The notes under the pieces are model-generated. The model ran no database searches. It saw only the letters and a program-made list of their open reading frames with translations, and was not told where the DNA came from. 64,000 bases of DNA from Sphingomonas kyeonggiensis (lineage in GTDB: Bacteria; Pseudomonadota; Alphaproteobacteria; Sphingomonadales; Sphingomonadaceae), in the NCBI RefSeq assembly GCF_014196745.1, contig NZ_JACIEH010000003.1, positions 992,001 to 1,056,000 on the forward strand. Reading direction: 5' to 3'. Below, piece by piece: positions 54,060-62,400 of this stretch; position 1 is the stretch's first letter; every line of letters begins with the position of its first letter. The position numbers were made by a program, and so were the translations under genes.

Positions 54060-54769
54060 GTAACGCCGACTCTTCCGCGTTGGTCGTGTTTTCCGGCGGA
54101 CAGGATTCTGTGACGTGCCTCGCCTGGGCGCTCAACCGCTTCGACCGCGTCGAGACGATCGGGTTCCACTATGGACAACGCCACGAAATCGAACTGAAGG
54201 TGCGCGCGCCGCTGCGCGCACAGATCGCCGATGCGTTTCCGGCCTGGGCACCGCGGCTCGGCCCCGACCGCATCATCGATTTGGCGGTGCTTGGCGAGAT
54301 GAGCTTGAGCGCGCTGACCAGCGATATCGACATCGGCATGCGCGACGACGGGCTGCCGACGACGTTCGTGCCCGGGCGCAACCTGATCTTCCTGACTCTC
54401 GCTGCGATCGTCGCCTATCAACGAGGGCTCAAGCATGTCGTCACGGGCGTGTGCGAGACCGACTATTCGGGCTATCCCGATTGCCGTGACGATACGATCA
54501 AGGCACTTCAGGCGGCGCTCAATCTTGGTATGGCTTCGCGCATCGTCCTGGACACGCCGCTGATGTGGATCGACAAGGAAGCGACCTGGCGGCTCGCGTA
54601 CAACCTTGGCGGCGATACCCTGGTCGAGATCATTCGCACCGAGAGCCACAGCTGCTATCAGGGCGATCGGACGCAGCTTTATGAATGGGGGTACGGATGT
54701 GGTTCATGTCCCGCCTGCGAGCTGCGGGCCGTTGGATGGCGCAATTATTCGGGAAGGCCTCCGACATGA
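54056..54769 (+). CDS. queC: QueC, 7-cyano-7-deazaguanine (preQ0) synthase
   Basis: 237 residues. The ATP-PPase loop is SGGQDS (13-20) near the N-terminus, followed by GFHYGQRHEIEL and FVPGRNLIFL; the zinc site is C-x8-type with CGSCPAC near the C-terminus. It converts carboxydeazaguanine to preQ0 with ATP and ammonia. Its presence with QueD but without QueE or FolE means CDG synthase and GTP cyclohydrolase must come from elsewhere in the genome. 4-bp overlaps with queD and the next gene. Confidence 0.92.
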   Translation: MSNADSSALVVFSGGQDSVTCLAWALNRFDRVETIGFHYGQRHEIELKVRAPLRAQIADAFPAWAPRLGPDRIIDLAVLGEMSLSALTSDIDIGMRDDGLPTTFVPGRNLIFLTLAAIVAYQRGLKHVVTGVCETDYSGYPDCRDDTIKALQAALNLGMASRIVLDTPLMWIDKEATWRLAYNLGGDTLVEIIRTESHSCYQGDRTQLYEWGYGCGSCPACELRAVGWRNYSGRPPT

Positions 54770-55686
54770 CGACCGGCAACTCCAAAGCACAGCAGCGGCT
54801 GCAATGGCTGCTAGATGCGCCGCTGTTCGTTGATGAAGCTCTCACCGCGCGGCTATTCGACGCCTTGGTGCGGCCCTCCTACGAAGTGCAGAGCCGCCAA
54901 GTTGGCGAAGTCAGCGAAGATGCGCGCCGTCGGCTGCTTGGCGGTGAAGCGGAAGCGAGCTACGATCTCGGCCTGTCGTTCCTCACCGGCGCGCTCAAAC
55001 TGCGCGGCCAAGTCAGCGGCGAGCACGAGACGAGCATCAAGAGCACGCGGTCAACAACGCATACAGAGATCAGGGTAGACACTGCGGGGCGGCGGCTTGA
55101 AGAGATCGCCTTGGTCTATCTGAGCAATCATCCCGACCGGATCGTTTTCATCGATACAGACGGCACCGCAACCAGCTTTTCCGGCGATCGGTTGACGATC
55201 GCCGATCTCGAAAGCAGCGCGGTGAATCCGCCCCGGATGCTGGCGTTTGTCGATATCCCGGCCAATACGCCGATCATTCCCATGGCGTGCGAGCTCGAAG
55301 GCGGCGGCACCGCACTTCTCTATCAAAAGTTCATCGATACCCAATGGAGCGACGCCAGCGACAAGCCGGTCTACCCCCCCGATGGCGCGCCAAACGAAGA
55401 ACGACGGGCCTATTGGCTCGCTTTGGCGGAGAAATTCCAGTCACGGATCGCGATGGAAATCGTCGAAACCTCGGCGACGAACGGCAAGTTGGGCTGGATT
55501 GATTTCCGCATGCCGATTGGCGCCGCCGGTGATGCGATGCACCTACATCTGGTAGCGGGCGGAAAATATTATACCGGCGTCTTTGCGTATAATTTGGTGC
55601 GGCGCGGCTTTCGGCAGGGCGTCCGGTTGGTCGGTATACTGAAGGCAGGGATGGATCTCAACGTTCTTGCGGTCTTCGACAAGTAG
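54766..55686 (+). CDS. Unknown protein in the dpd-like operon (306 aa)
   Basis: 306 residues from the ATG at 54766, which overlaps the queC stop by 4 bp; a frame start at 54685 lies inside queC and is rejected. No signal peptide or membrane helix. The protein has a helical N-terminus with AQQRLQWLLDAPLFVDEALT and a beta-rich body (KLRGQVSGEHETSIKSTRST, then PRMLAFVDIPANTPIIPMAC). The pattern is reminiscent of DUF6414-type proteins but I cannot name a family. Translational coupling makes it part of the system. Confidence 0.75.
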   Translation: MTTGNSKAQQRLQWLLDAPLFVDEALTARLFDALVRPSYEVQSRQVGEVSEDARRRLLGGEAEASYDLGLSFLTGALKLRGQVSGEHETSIKSTRSTTHTEIRVDTAGRRLEEIALVYLSNHPDRIVFIDTDGTATSFSGDRLTIADLESSAVNPPRMLAFVDIPANTPIIPMACELEGGGTALLYQKFIDTQWSDASDKPVYPPDGAPNEERRAYWLALAEKFQSRIAMEIVETSATNGKLGWIDFRMPIGAAGDAMHLHLVAGGKYYTGVFAYNLVRRGFRQGVRLVGILKAGMDLNVLAVFDK

Positions 55687-55690
55687 GCCG

Positions 55691-56464
55691 ATGAGCAGTT
55701 CCTCCCCAGTCATCCTGGCCGACGCCGACAATACGTTGTGGGATACCGACGCGGTATTCGCCGGTGCACAACTCGGCATGCTATCGGCGATCGACACATT
55801 GATTGGTACGGCACCGCGTGACGATGCGCTCGGTTATATCCGCGACTTTGATCAGGCCCTGGCGGCGCTCGATCATCGGCACCTCAGATATCCTCCGGCG
55901 ATGCTCGTCCGGGCGCTGGCGCTGGGGGCGAACGGGCTCGATTCTGAGGCGGCGGCACGGCGTGTGATGGCAGGTGGCCCGTCGATCCTCGCCGCGTGCG
56001 ACGTGGATGCGATCGTGGCGGGCTACAGCAACGCGTTGGGAGCAGTGCCGCAGCTGATGCCCGGTGTAGTCAACGGGCTGACCGCTGCTCGCGCCGCGGC
56101 CATCCCCGTCTGGATCCTCAGCGAGGGGGCTGCCGGTCGCCAGCGCGATCGCGCGCGGGTCCTGGGGATCGAAGGACTTGTGCAAGGCGTCAGTGAAGCG
56201 ACCAAGACGCTCGAGCAGTTTGCGCGCCAGCGTCAGCGGTTCGCACCGTCTCCGGTCTTCGTCGTCGGGGACCAGCCCGACCGCGATATCGCGCCGGCAG
56301 TCGCCGCCGGGTGCGTTGGCGTGCTTGTCCCCAGCAAATTCCGACCCAAATGGCTGCGAGAGGATGCCGGGCGCGGCGCCGGCTATGTCGCCGACAGTTT
56401 CAATGCGGCGGTCGATTGGATCATTGCGCATACCATCACGCCAAGTGACATTGCCGCGGAATAG
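55691..56464 (+). CDS. HAD-superfamily hydrolase-like protein
   Basis: 257 residues from the ATG at 55691 (4 bp after the preceding stop). HAD motif I reads VILADADNTLWD, with both Asp residues; motif IV is probably FVVGDQPDRDIAPAVAAGCV, and the C-terminal GVLVPSKF fits the family. It could act as a nucleotide or sugar phosphatase in modified-base metabolism or as an effector in restriction; neither is shown. It converges on the nuclease gene with a 13-bp gap. Confidence 0.8.
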   Translation: MSSSSPVILADADNTLWDTDAVFAGAQLGMLSAIDTLIGTAPRDDALGYIRDFDQALAALDHRHLRYPPAMLVRALALGANGLDSEAAARRVMAGGPSILAACDVDAIVAGYSNALGAVPQLMPGVVNGLTAARAAAIPVWILSEGAAGRQRDRARVLGIEGLVQGVSEATKTLEQFARQRQRFAPSPVFVVGDQPDRDIAPAVAAGCVGVLVPSKFRPKWLREDAGRGAGYVADSFNAAVDWIIAHTITPSDIAAE

Positions 56465-56477
56465 TTTCAGCGCTTAC

Positions 56478-57638
56478 TCACCAATTTGTGGCATTATTTC
56501 GCTCGCACGAGACGCGGAAGTCGCATGCGACGCAGGCATCCCGGTCGTTGCTGTCGGCAGGCCAGGACTGCTTGATTTGCATGCTTTGCCGCTCGTGCGC
56601 GACGCAGTCCTCAATCGTCCTGACCACACCGTCGATCATCGTAGTCGCTTCAATCATTGATTCCGCCGTGACCGGAATGACGCGAATAGCGCGGGCGAGC
56701 CGGAACTCGGGCGTTAAGTCGCCTTGCGTCCCTGGGGCCCAGCCGTTGATCTGATAATAGTCGGCGGTGCCGACTTCCGGCACGACGTCGGTCAACCCGC
56801 CGCGCATCTCGGCACGCAGCATACTCATTTCCTTGGAACCTGGGGCGAGTTCGCTGACATAGATGAGAATGCCGGCCGCGACCGGCCTTGCATCGACTTG
56901 TTGCGAGCGTAGCCAGGCGTAGGTCTGGACTTGCCACTCGCCGAGCTTCCAGTCACCGCGTGGATCGTCATCGATGCGCGGCCGCCGCGAGCCCTTATAG
57001 TCGATGATGATCTCATACTCGCCATCGAGGTCCGGATACGCGGCGATGATCGCACGCTTCAATGGATTGTCCGAGGGTTGCTCGCCGAGTTGGGCATGGC
57101 CAAGCACGTCGATGATCCCCTGCAGAACATAGCGCCCGGCACGCTCGGCCGCCTCATTCTCTGAGGCCGGCAGTGGCCGCGTGCCCAAGACCTTGCGCTC
57201 GGCGACGTCGATCAGCGGGAAGAGGTGCGGTCCGAGCTGGTTAATCGCCGCTTCGGCGCGTTCGTAGGCAGATATTCGCGCGTCGGCACTGCGCGCGAAC
57301 TTGCCTTGGTGCGCTAGCGATTGCTCGATCGGCCAGCCGATCGCACGCAGGTCAAGCGGATCGAGTTCGGCGGACGGCTCGCTCGGCATTTCGCGCTCGT
57401 TGATCGGTGAATAATGGAGCGGAAACGGGAGTCCGCCACGGTCCTGCCAGAGCCGGAACGTGCGCTCCATCATCCCATGAATGAACTCGCCATACCACAT
57501 CTGCACCGGCCGGGACGGCGGCAGCGAGGAACCGTTATAATAGCGATAGCTGCGTTGGCAGCGCGAAAAGGACAGGACGTCGCCGGTCAAGCTATAGTCC
57601 GGGACGATGCGGTCGGGGCGCTTGATCGGCAGTTCCAT
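56478..57638 (-). CDS. PD-(D/E)XK nuclease, Cas4/AddB-like with Fe-S cysteines
   Basis: 386 residues. The RecB-type nuclease motifs appear in order: GEFIHGMMER (H54), GIIDVLG (D177) and IIDYKGS (D213, K215). C27 near the N-terminus with C369, C372 and C378 at the C-terminus gives the C-xn-C-x2-C-x5-C set that binds a 4Fe-4S cluster in AddB, Cas4 and Dna2. Such enzymes degrade DNA ends. It is directly downstream of the UvrD-like helicase gene (7-bp gap), so the two probably work as one helicase-nuclease. Confidence 0.87.
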   Translation of the reverse strand: MELPIKRPDRIVPDYSLTGDVLSFSRCQRSYRYYNGSSLPPSRPVQMWYGEFIHGMMERTFRLWQDRGGLPFPLHYSPINEREMPSEPSAELDPLDLRAIGWPIEQSLAHQGKFARSADARISAYERAEAAINQLGPHLFPLIDVAERKVLGTRPLPASENEAAERAGRYVLQGIIDVLGHAQLGEQPSDNPLKRAIIAAYPDLDGEYEIIIDYKGSRRPRIDDDPRGDWKLGEWQVQTYAWLRSQQVDARPVAAGILIYVSELAPGSKEMSMLRAEMRGGLTDVVPEVGTADYYQINGWAPGTQGDLTPEFRLARAIRVIPVTAESMIEATTMIDGVVRTIEDCVAHERQSMQIKQSWPADSNDRDACVACDFRVSCERNNATNW

Positions 57639-57645
57639 GACAACC

Positions 57646-60192
57646 TCAAACGAATTGTATCGACGGTGGGGTGACGACGGCTGGTGGGCGCCGGCCGGTA
57701 TAAGGCGGCGAGGTATCGCGCCACGCCCAGCTGTCGTCCTGCCGCCAACCGGTGGCGACGTGCTTGATGGTCGAGTTCCACTTGAGCATCTTGTCGCAGC
57801 CGACGAGCATCAGCACCGATTGCGGGCGGCTAAACGCCACATAATAAAGTCGGATGAGATCTTCGAAGCTGCGATCCAATGCCGAACGCGCCATGCGAAG
57901 CGCGCCAAGATCCGGCGTGAAGGGCGCCAGCACGTCCTCGATTTGGGCGGTGGCGGACGGTGCATCGGGAAATCGGCGGAACCGATTCTTGGGGGAGTTG
58001 GTCGAGAAATCCGCGCCGACATCGACAATAACGAGCGGATATTCGAGGCCCTTGGCTTGGTGGATGGTCATGACGTTGAGCCGATCGCGCGGGACGCTCG
58101 GCATAATTTCTTCGTCCACGTCGATGACATTCTCGGCGATTGGCGCGATGACATCTCGAAGCACGGAAAGGACGCTCAACCGCCCATGGTCGTTTTCGTC
58201 GCTGATGCTCGCTGGTCGGACGAGCTTTCCCGAATACGCTGAGAAGCCGGCTGCCTGTCCGGCGGCGCGCGAGATGGCCTCCAGATAGACCTGGCCCTCG
58301 GGATCCTCCTCGAAATGCGGGATCCACGGAACTAGGCCGTAAATGACGTCGAGCAGGGGCCAGTCTCGACTGGACGCTTTCTCCCCCGCCTGACCCAAGA
58401 CGAAGGTGCTCCAATCGGCCACTTCTTGCTGAAGAGTCTTCCCGTAAATCGCCGCCGGCCGGGTGGCGAGCAATGCTTGTGCGGTTGTGACCCAGCGCCG
58501 CATGAAGAACTTCGCCACATTGGTGATCGGCATGGCTTCGAAAAGTTGGCCGCCGGGGCGTCCGCTAGGATCGATCGCGAGAATAGTTAGCCCAAGCAAC
58601 TGCTCGACCTGTTCGATATCGCGCAGCGATTGACCGCGAGGGTTGAACATGGCCAGGTTCTGCTGCTGCATCGCCACACGCAGATGATGAACAAACCGAG
58701 GCTTGGGCGGATTGCCAAAATAGGGGCGCTGTTGCTCGAGTACGCTGAATCCGAGCATCACTGCGTCGCCGAGATCACCGCCATTTGCGGAACCTCTTAG
58801 CGCGTCGGGATAGTTGCCATTTGGATCGCGATAGCCTCCGCCTCGAAACACATCGTGCAGGAAACCGGACAAATGATCGGCGAGCGTCTCGGCGTCCGGC
58901 CTGAACATCGCGAGCACGGGGAAGCGTGATGGATCAGCATTCGCTCGGATGACTGGCTTGGGCGGTTGGATCCTGGCCGGCGCAAAATTGGGGTCCTCGC
59001 GAATAAAGCCGTTGAAGAAATTGACGATCTCGGGCGTCGATCGATAATTTTCTACAAGATAGAGAGGCCCTTGCGGTGTTGTGCCCAATCGCGCCTCGCA
59101 GCGGGCGATGAAGGCGCGAAACAGTTCGATGGTCGCGCCGCGGAAGCGATAGAGACTCTGATCGTCGTCGCCAACAACGGTGAACGACGCATTGAGCGCC
59201 GACACCAGTTCGAAATAGATGGCTTCCTGAAGCGCGTTGGTGTCCTGATATTCGTCGACGAGCACGACCGCTGTTTCGGCAAGCAGTGTCGGCACTCGCT
59301 GCGCTTGCAGACGGCGGAGCATCGCTTCTTCGAGGCTTGAGAAATCAAGCAGATTATTGTCCCGCAGATAGGTGCGGTAATCAGTAGCGATCGCGGCGAT
59401 CAACTGGTGCGCCAGCGGTTGGCCCAGCGCACCAAATGCCCCCACGTCGACTCTATCCTGTATGAAGCGTTCGACGATCGGTACCAGCGCGGCGGCCGCG
59501 TCGCCGACCGTATTCGGCGCGGTTCCGTCCATCGTGAACGGCGCCAAGAATGCTCCCAGTTCCGCTTCGTTTGCGCGGTAGATTTGCCCGATACGGCCCC
59601 GCCGCTGCAGAATGACATTGGCTGCGAAGGCCTCGAGCGTGACGAGCGGCGGCTCATCGGCATGACGATCGGAGCCCAACGCCTCCTGGCAAATACTGTC
59701 GAGCGTGCCGGTGACCACGCGATTGACGTCGAGATGCTGAAAAAGCGCAAAATCTTCAGGCGGGAGGTTCGGCATAGCCGCGGCCTGCCCAACCAAGGCT
59801 TCGCCCCACTCAATGAGGCGACTGCGGATCTCGCGCGCCGCTTTTTTTGTAAATGTCGTAATGACGATTCGTTCAGGAGCAAGCCTGTCGACCAGCATAT
59901 GACGCAACGCCCTGAGCACCAGGACCGTCGTTTTACCGCTACCCGGACCAGCGACGATCATCGTGGGTCGAGCAGGCGAAGCCGCAAGGCATACTTCCTG
60001 TTCAGCGTTGGGGCGGCGCGCGATATCGGGCGTACGCTCCACCAAATCCAGAAACTGTTCGAACGTCAACTCGGCCCCTCCCCAAGAGACATGATGTGCT
60101 CGACGCGAGCAGATATCGTCGGTCCACTTGTTCCTAATACGTGGAAATCCGAATGCGGCTAGTATCTCGCTTGCGAGACGAACCCAATACAT
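57646..60192 (-). CDS. UvrD/Rep-family superfamily 1 helicase
   Basis: 848 residues. Q motif PNAEQ (61-65), Walker A AGPGSGKTT (81-89), motif Ia ITTFTKKAAREI, motif II VDEYQDTN, motif III GDDDQSLYRFRGA, motif V TIHQAKGLEYPLVIV and motif VI YYVAFSRPQS are all present, so the motor should be active. Start is the ATG at 60192, but the first 40 residues are weakly supported. Paired with the Fe-S nuclease, it resembles a small AddAB-like machine and could be the restriction arm that attacks DNA lacking the 7-deazaguanine mark. Confidence 0.93.
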   Translation of the reverse strand: MYWVRLASEILAAFGFPRIRNKWTDDICSRRAHHVSWGGAELTFEQFLDLVERTPDIARRPNAEQEVCLAASPARPTMIVAGPGSGKTTVLVLRALRHMLVDRLAPERIVITTFTKKAAREIRSRLIEWGEALVGQAAAMPNLPPEDFALFQHLDVNRVVTGTLDSICQEALGSDRHADEPPLVTLEAFAANVILQRRGRIGQIYRANEAELGAFLAPFTMDGTAPNTVGDAAAALVPIVERFIQDRVDVGAFGALGQPLAHQLIAAIATDYRTYLRDNNLLDFSSLEEAMLRRLQAQRVPTLLAETAVVLVDEYQDTNALQEAIYFELVSALNASFTVVGDDDQSLYRFRGATIELFRAFIARCEARLGTTPQGPLYLVENYRSTPEIVNFFNGFIREDPNFAPARIQPPKPVIRANADPSRFPVLAMFRPDAETLADHLSGFLHDVFRGGGYRDPNGNYPDALRGSANGGDLGDAVMLGFSVLEQQRPYFGNPPKPRFVHHLRVAMQQQNLAMFNPRGQSLRDIEQVEQLLGLTILAIDPSGRPGGQLFEAMPITNVAKFFMRRWVTTAQALLATRPAAIYGKTLQQEVADWSTFVLGQAGEKASSRDWPLLDVIYGLVPWIPHFEEDPEGQVYLEAISRAAGQAAGFSAYSGKLVRPASISDENDHGRLSVLSVLRDVIAPIAENVIDVDEEIMPSVPRDRLNVMTIHQAKGLEYPLVIVDVGADFSTNSPKNRFRRFPDAPSATAQIEDVLAPFTPDLGALRMARSALDRSFEDLIRLYYVAFSRPQSVLMLVGCDKMLKWNSTIKHVATGWRQDDSWAWRDTSPPYTGRRPPAVVTPPSIQFV

Positions 60193-60544
60193 CCCAAAAT
60201 CCGTGGGAGGCCATGCGTGATCCTCTATACCATTGTTGACGCAGCCGGTACCTGCTCACTACGCGGCAAGGCATGGAGCGCTTGCCAGCGAGCGCGGCTA
60301 AGACAAAGCGGAGTGCATAACTTACAGATGGCTGCTTCTAGAGATCTCGCTGCAGTCTCGAACAGCAGCAATCAGGGCGCAAAGCTGCCCCTCCCGACCC
60401 CTGTCCGGTTACTTAATGCGAACGACCGGAAACTACGGCGAAAATAACGAGCCGTGGGTTGCCATGAGTTGTCTTGAACAAGAACCGCCGGTAAATTTCT
60501 CGTTGGCTATGAGAACGCCTAAGACCAATGACGGCCGTTCGCGC
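60193..60544. other. Intergenic region, nothing recognised
   Basis: About 350 bp at the right border of the island. No convincing ORF, tRNA-like structure or long direct repeat of the left border was seen. Confidence 0.4.
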
Positions 60545-60688
60545 ATGTCGCTTGAAGATTTCGAGCGCGATCTGGAGCGTCGCCTTGAGGAGGTGGGCCC
60601 AATTAACATGCCGCGCAACTCCGGCACCCGCCGCACTAGAAGCAAGCAAGTCCTCCTGGACGTGCTGGCGAAGCGGGACGTTCCCTAG
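60545..60688 (+). CDS. Small hypothetical protein (47 aa)
   Basis: ATG at 60545 gives MSLEDFERDLERRLEEVGPI and RRTRSKQVLLDVLAKRDVP, a helical basic protein. Codon use is strong; the 43 codons upstream in the same frame look non-coding. The TAG stop lies just before a diverged repeat copy. Confidence 0.5.
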   Translation: MSLEDFERDLERRLEEVGPINMPRNSGTRRTRSKQVLLDVLAKRDVP

Positions 60689-60691
60689 TGG

Positions 60692-60738
60692 CGGTGGGCG
60701 ACCGCAATGCCACCCGCTTACGCCCGACTTGCGGACGG
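60692..60738 (+). repeat. Interspersed repeat, diverged partial copy
   Basis: GACCGCAATGCCACCCGCTT then ACGCCCGACTTGCGGACGG. Matches the right module in outline. Confidence 0.45.
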
Positions 60739-60761
60739 ACCCTTTGAGGATTAAATCTCAC

Positions 60762-60857
60762 GGTGCTTGGAGTTATATATGCAATTTGTTGAAGACATAC
60801 CCGAAGGCTGACGATGAGCCGATGAAGGCTCAGGCTCGCGAGCGGCTCGGATACTAG
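60762..60857 (+). pseudogene. Fragment related to the gene at 44381
   Basis: Thirty-one codons in frame ending at TAG 60857: the final DDEPMKAQARERLGY matches DDEDMKAKACERLGV of the 113-aa protein. No start or ribosome site; the N-terminal part is missing. The fragment directly follows a repeat copy. Confidence 0.45.
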
Positions 60858-61055
60858 GATCTCGACCACAGCCAGATGGCATCTTCGCGCGCCCGGTTAT
60901 GGGTTTCGACATGAATTTCTCGCCATGCGAACGGCCGGCGGGCTTCGACCGCAAGCCCGCGCTCATCGCGAGCACCCGCTGAGTCGGGTCTGCTGCGCGG
61001 CCGGAATGAGCACCTAGTTTTACATCCAAGCTAGGTGGAAAAAGGCCCCGTCAAA

Positions 61056-61358
61056 TTAGGCTTTGTGGGAGTTTCCGCCTTGTAAGGAAATCTGGTGGAG
61101 GAATTCCCCAAGTTCTTCCAGGATTTGCCCGTCCGCGCGATAGATGATGGAACGGCTGCGGCGTTCTGAACTGATCAGGCCCGCGCGGGTCAACACGCCG
61201 AGGTGATCGGACAGTGTAGACTGAGGGATATTCAAACGACGCGCGATTTCACCCGCGGCCAAGCCGTCGGCACCGGTTTTCGCGAGTAGTTGCACCGCAT
61301 GAAGACGCGTCTCGAGCGAGAGCGCGGCAAATGCGGAGACAGCTGTGTTCTCCTGCAC
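61056..61358 (-). CDS. ArsR-family transcription regulator
   Basis: 100 residues, one winged-helix domain: LSLETRLHAVQLLAKTGADG, recognition helix IPQSTLSDHLGVLTRAGLIS, wing ERRSRSIIYRAD. There are no Cys residues of the classical metal sites, so the inducer is not obviously a metal. It stands alone, 140 bp from the divergent ParS/MbcA-like gene. Confidence 0.9.
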   Translation of the reverse strand: MQENTAVSAFAALSLETRLHAVQLLAKTGADGLAAGEIARRLNIPQSTLSDHLGVLTRAGLISSERRSRSIIYRADGQILEELGEFLHQISLQGGNSHKA

Positions 61359-61499
61359 GAGCGAACTCTACTCGACCTCCCGTCCGGCTGCCAGCGGCAT
61401 CACACGAGGGCGGTAAACGTTTCGTAAATTCGGAATATACCGAAATATAATGATGGCGGTCTACGTGATCTTCTGGCCGCCGTCGTGGCGGAGTGGGGG

Positions 61500-62222
61500 A
61501 TGGATATGGCAACATCGTCATGCGAGATTCGGCAAAAGGGCGCAGGTGGATATCGACCACCTTTTTTCGGACCTGTCGAAGATAACTTTATCGAGGAATC
61601 ATTGGCTTTGCCGCGGTCCGCAATATTCGAGCGGGTCGTGCGTCTTGCTGCGGAGACTGGTGCTAGGTTTGTTCGCGAAAGGATCGGCAAGGATCCGGTC
61701 GAGTGGCTGACTACGCCAAAAGCGCTCTTCGATGGGAGCGCCCCGCTAGATGCGTGTCGAACACAGCACGGGTTTACGACAGCCATGCTGTTTCATGAGT
61801 TGGCGCTTGGCCTGGATTGTTCGCCTTCCGCAATGGCGGGAGTGCCCCGGCCCCAAGTGCCGATTCCGGGAGGCAGGTACAGACCGCCGGTTCGGCCACG
61901 TCCTGGCGCGCGTCGCAAAGACGAAGGACCGGCGCTCTACACGTTCGTGATTTCCACGGAACTGTGCCCAGGCCACGTACAGATATTCGGTGCGATGATT
62001 GCACGCAGCGCTATTGAGGTGCGCGAACGCCTTCGCCTGCGCTGCGGGCCGACGCTCGTGGACGAAGCGATTGTGCGCATCGGCTTCGACTGGAGTGAGC
62101 CAATGGCATGCGCAATGGTGTCAGATGCCATGGCGCACGTGCTCGCGTTGGCGTCGAAAGATCCCACCTCTTCCATTGCAGCAGGTCTCGACTTCCAGGT
62201 TGAGCAGCGCTTCGTCAAATGA
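61500..62222 (+). CDS. ParS/MbcA-like (DUF2384) protein with C-terminal module shared with 13774 gene
   Basis: 240 residues from the ATG at 61500 (GGAG upstream). Residues about 40-110 carry the antitoxin-type toxin-binding pattern: RERIGKDPVEWLTTPKALFD, GSAPLDACRTQHG. A Pro-rich linker (VPIPGGRYRPPVRPRPGARR) then leads to a 95-residue C-terminal domain nearly shared with the protein at 13774-14259. Single antitoxins usually lie next to a RES or similar toxin; none is adjacent. So the protein may be an orphan antitoxin or a fusion in which the C-terminal domain is the effector. It precedes a strong terminator. Confidence 0.65.
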   Translation: MDMATSSCEIRQKGAGGYRPPFFGPVEDNFIEESLALPRSAIFERVVRLAAETGARFVRERIGKDPVEWLTTPKALFDGSAPLDACRTQHGFTTAMLFHELALGLDCSPSAMAGVPRPQVPIPGGRYRPPVRPRPGARRKDEGPALYTFVISTELCPGHVQIFGAMIARSAIEVRERLRLRCGPTLVDEAIVRIGFDWSEPMACAMVSDAMAHVLALASKDPTSSIAAGLDFQVEQRFVK

Positions 62223-62293
62223 TGTCGAGCCCGCAAAGTGCGGTCGCTGCGCCATCGACCGGTACCATCTAGCGTTGGAAGAGGACTGATTGG

Positions 62294-62327
62294 TGAGGAA
62301 TAGGAGTGCTTCTATTCCTCACTTTTT
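62294..62327 (+). terminator. Rho-independent terminator
   Basis: TGAGGAATAG, 8-nt loop, CTATTCCTCA, then CTTTTT: a perfect 10-bp stem followed by a five-base T-run. It is 72 bp after the ParS/MbcA-like gene stop and most likely ends its transcript. Confidence 0.85.
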
Positions 62328-62400
62328 ATCCTGATTCTTGAGCAATAGGTGTCCGGAAAGAGCTTCCAGTTGGTCCGAAAGCCGGCATGATGCGACCCAG

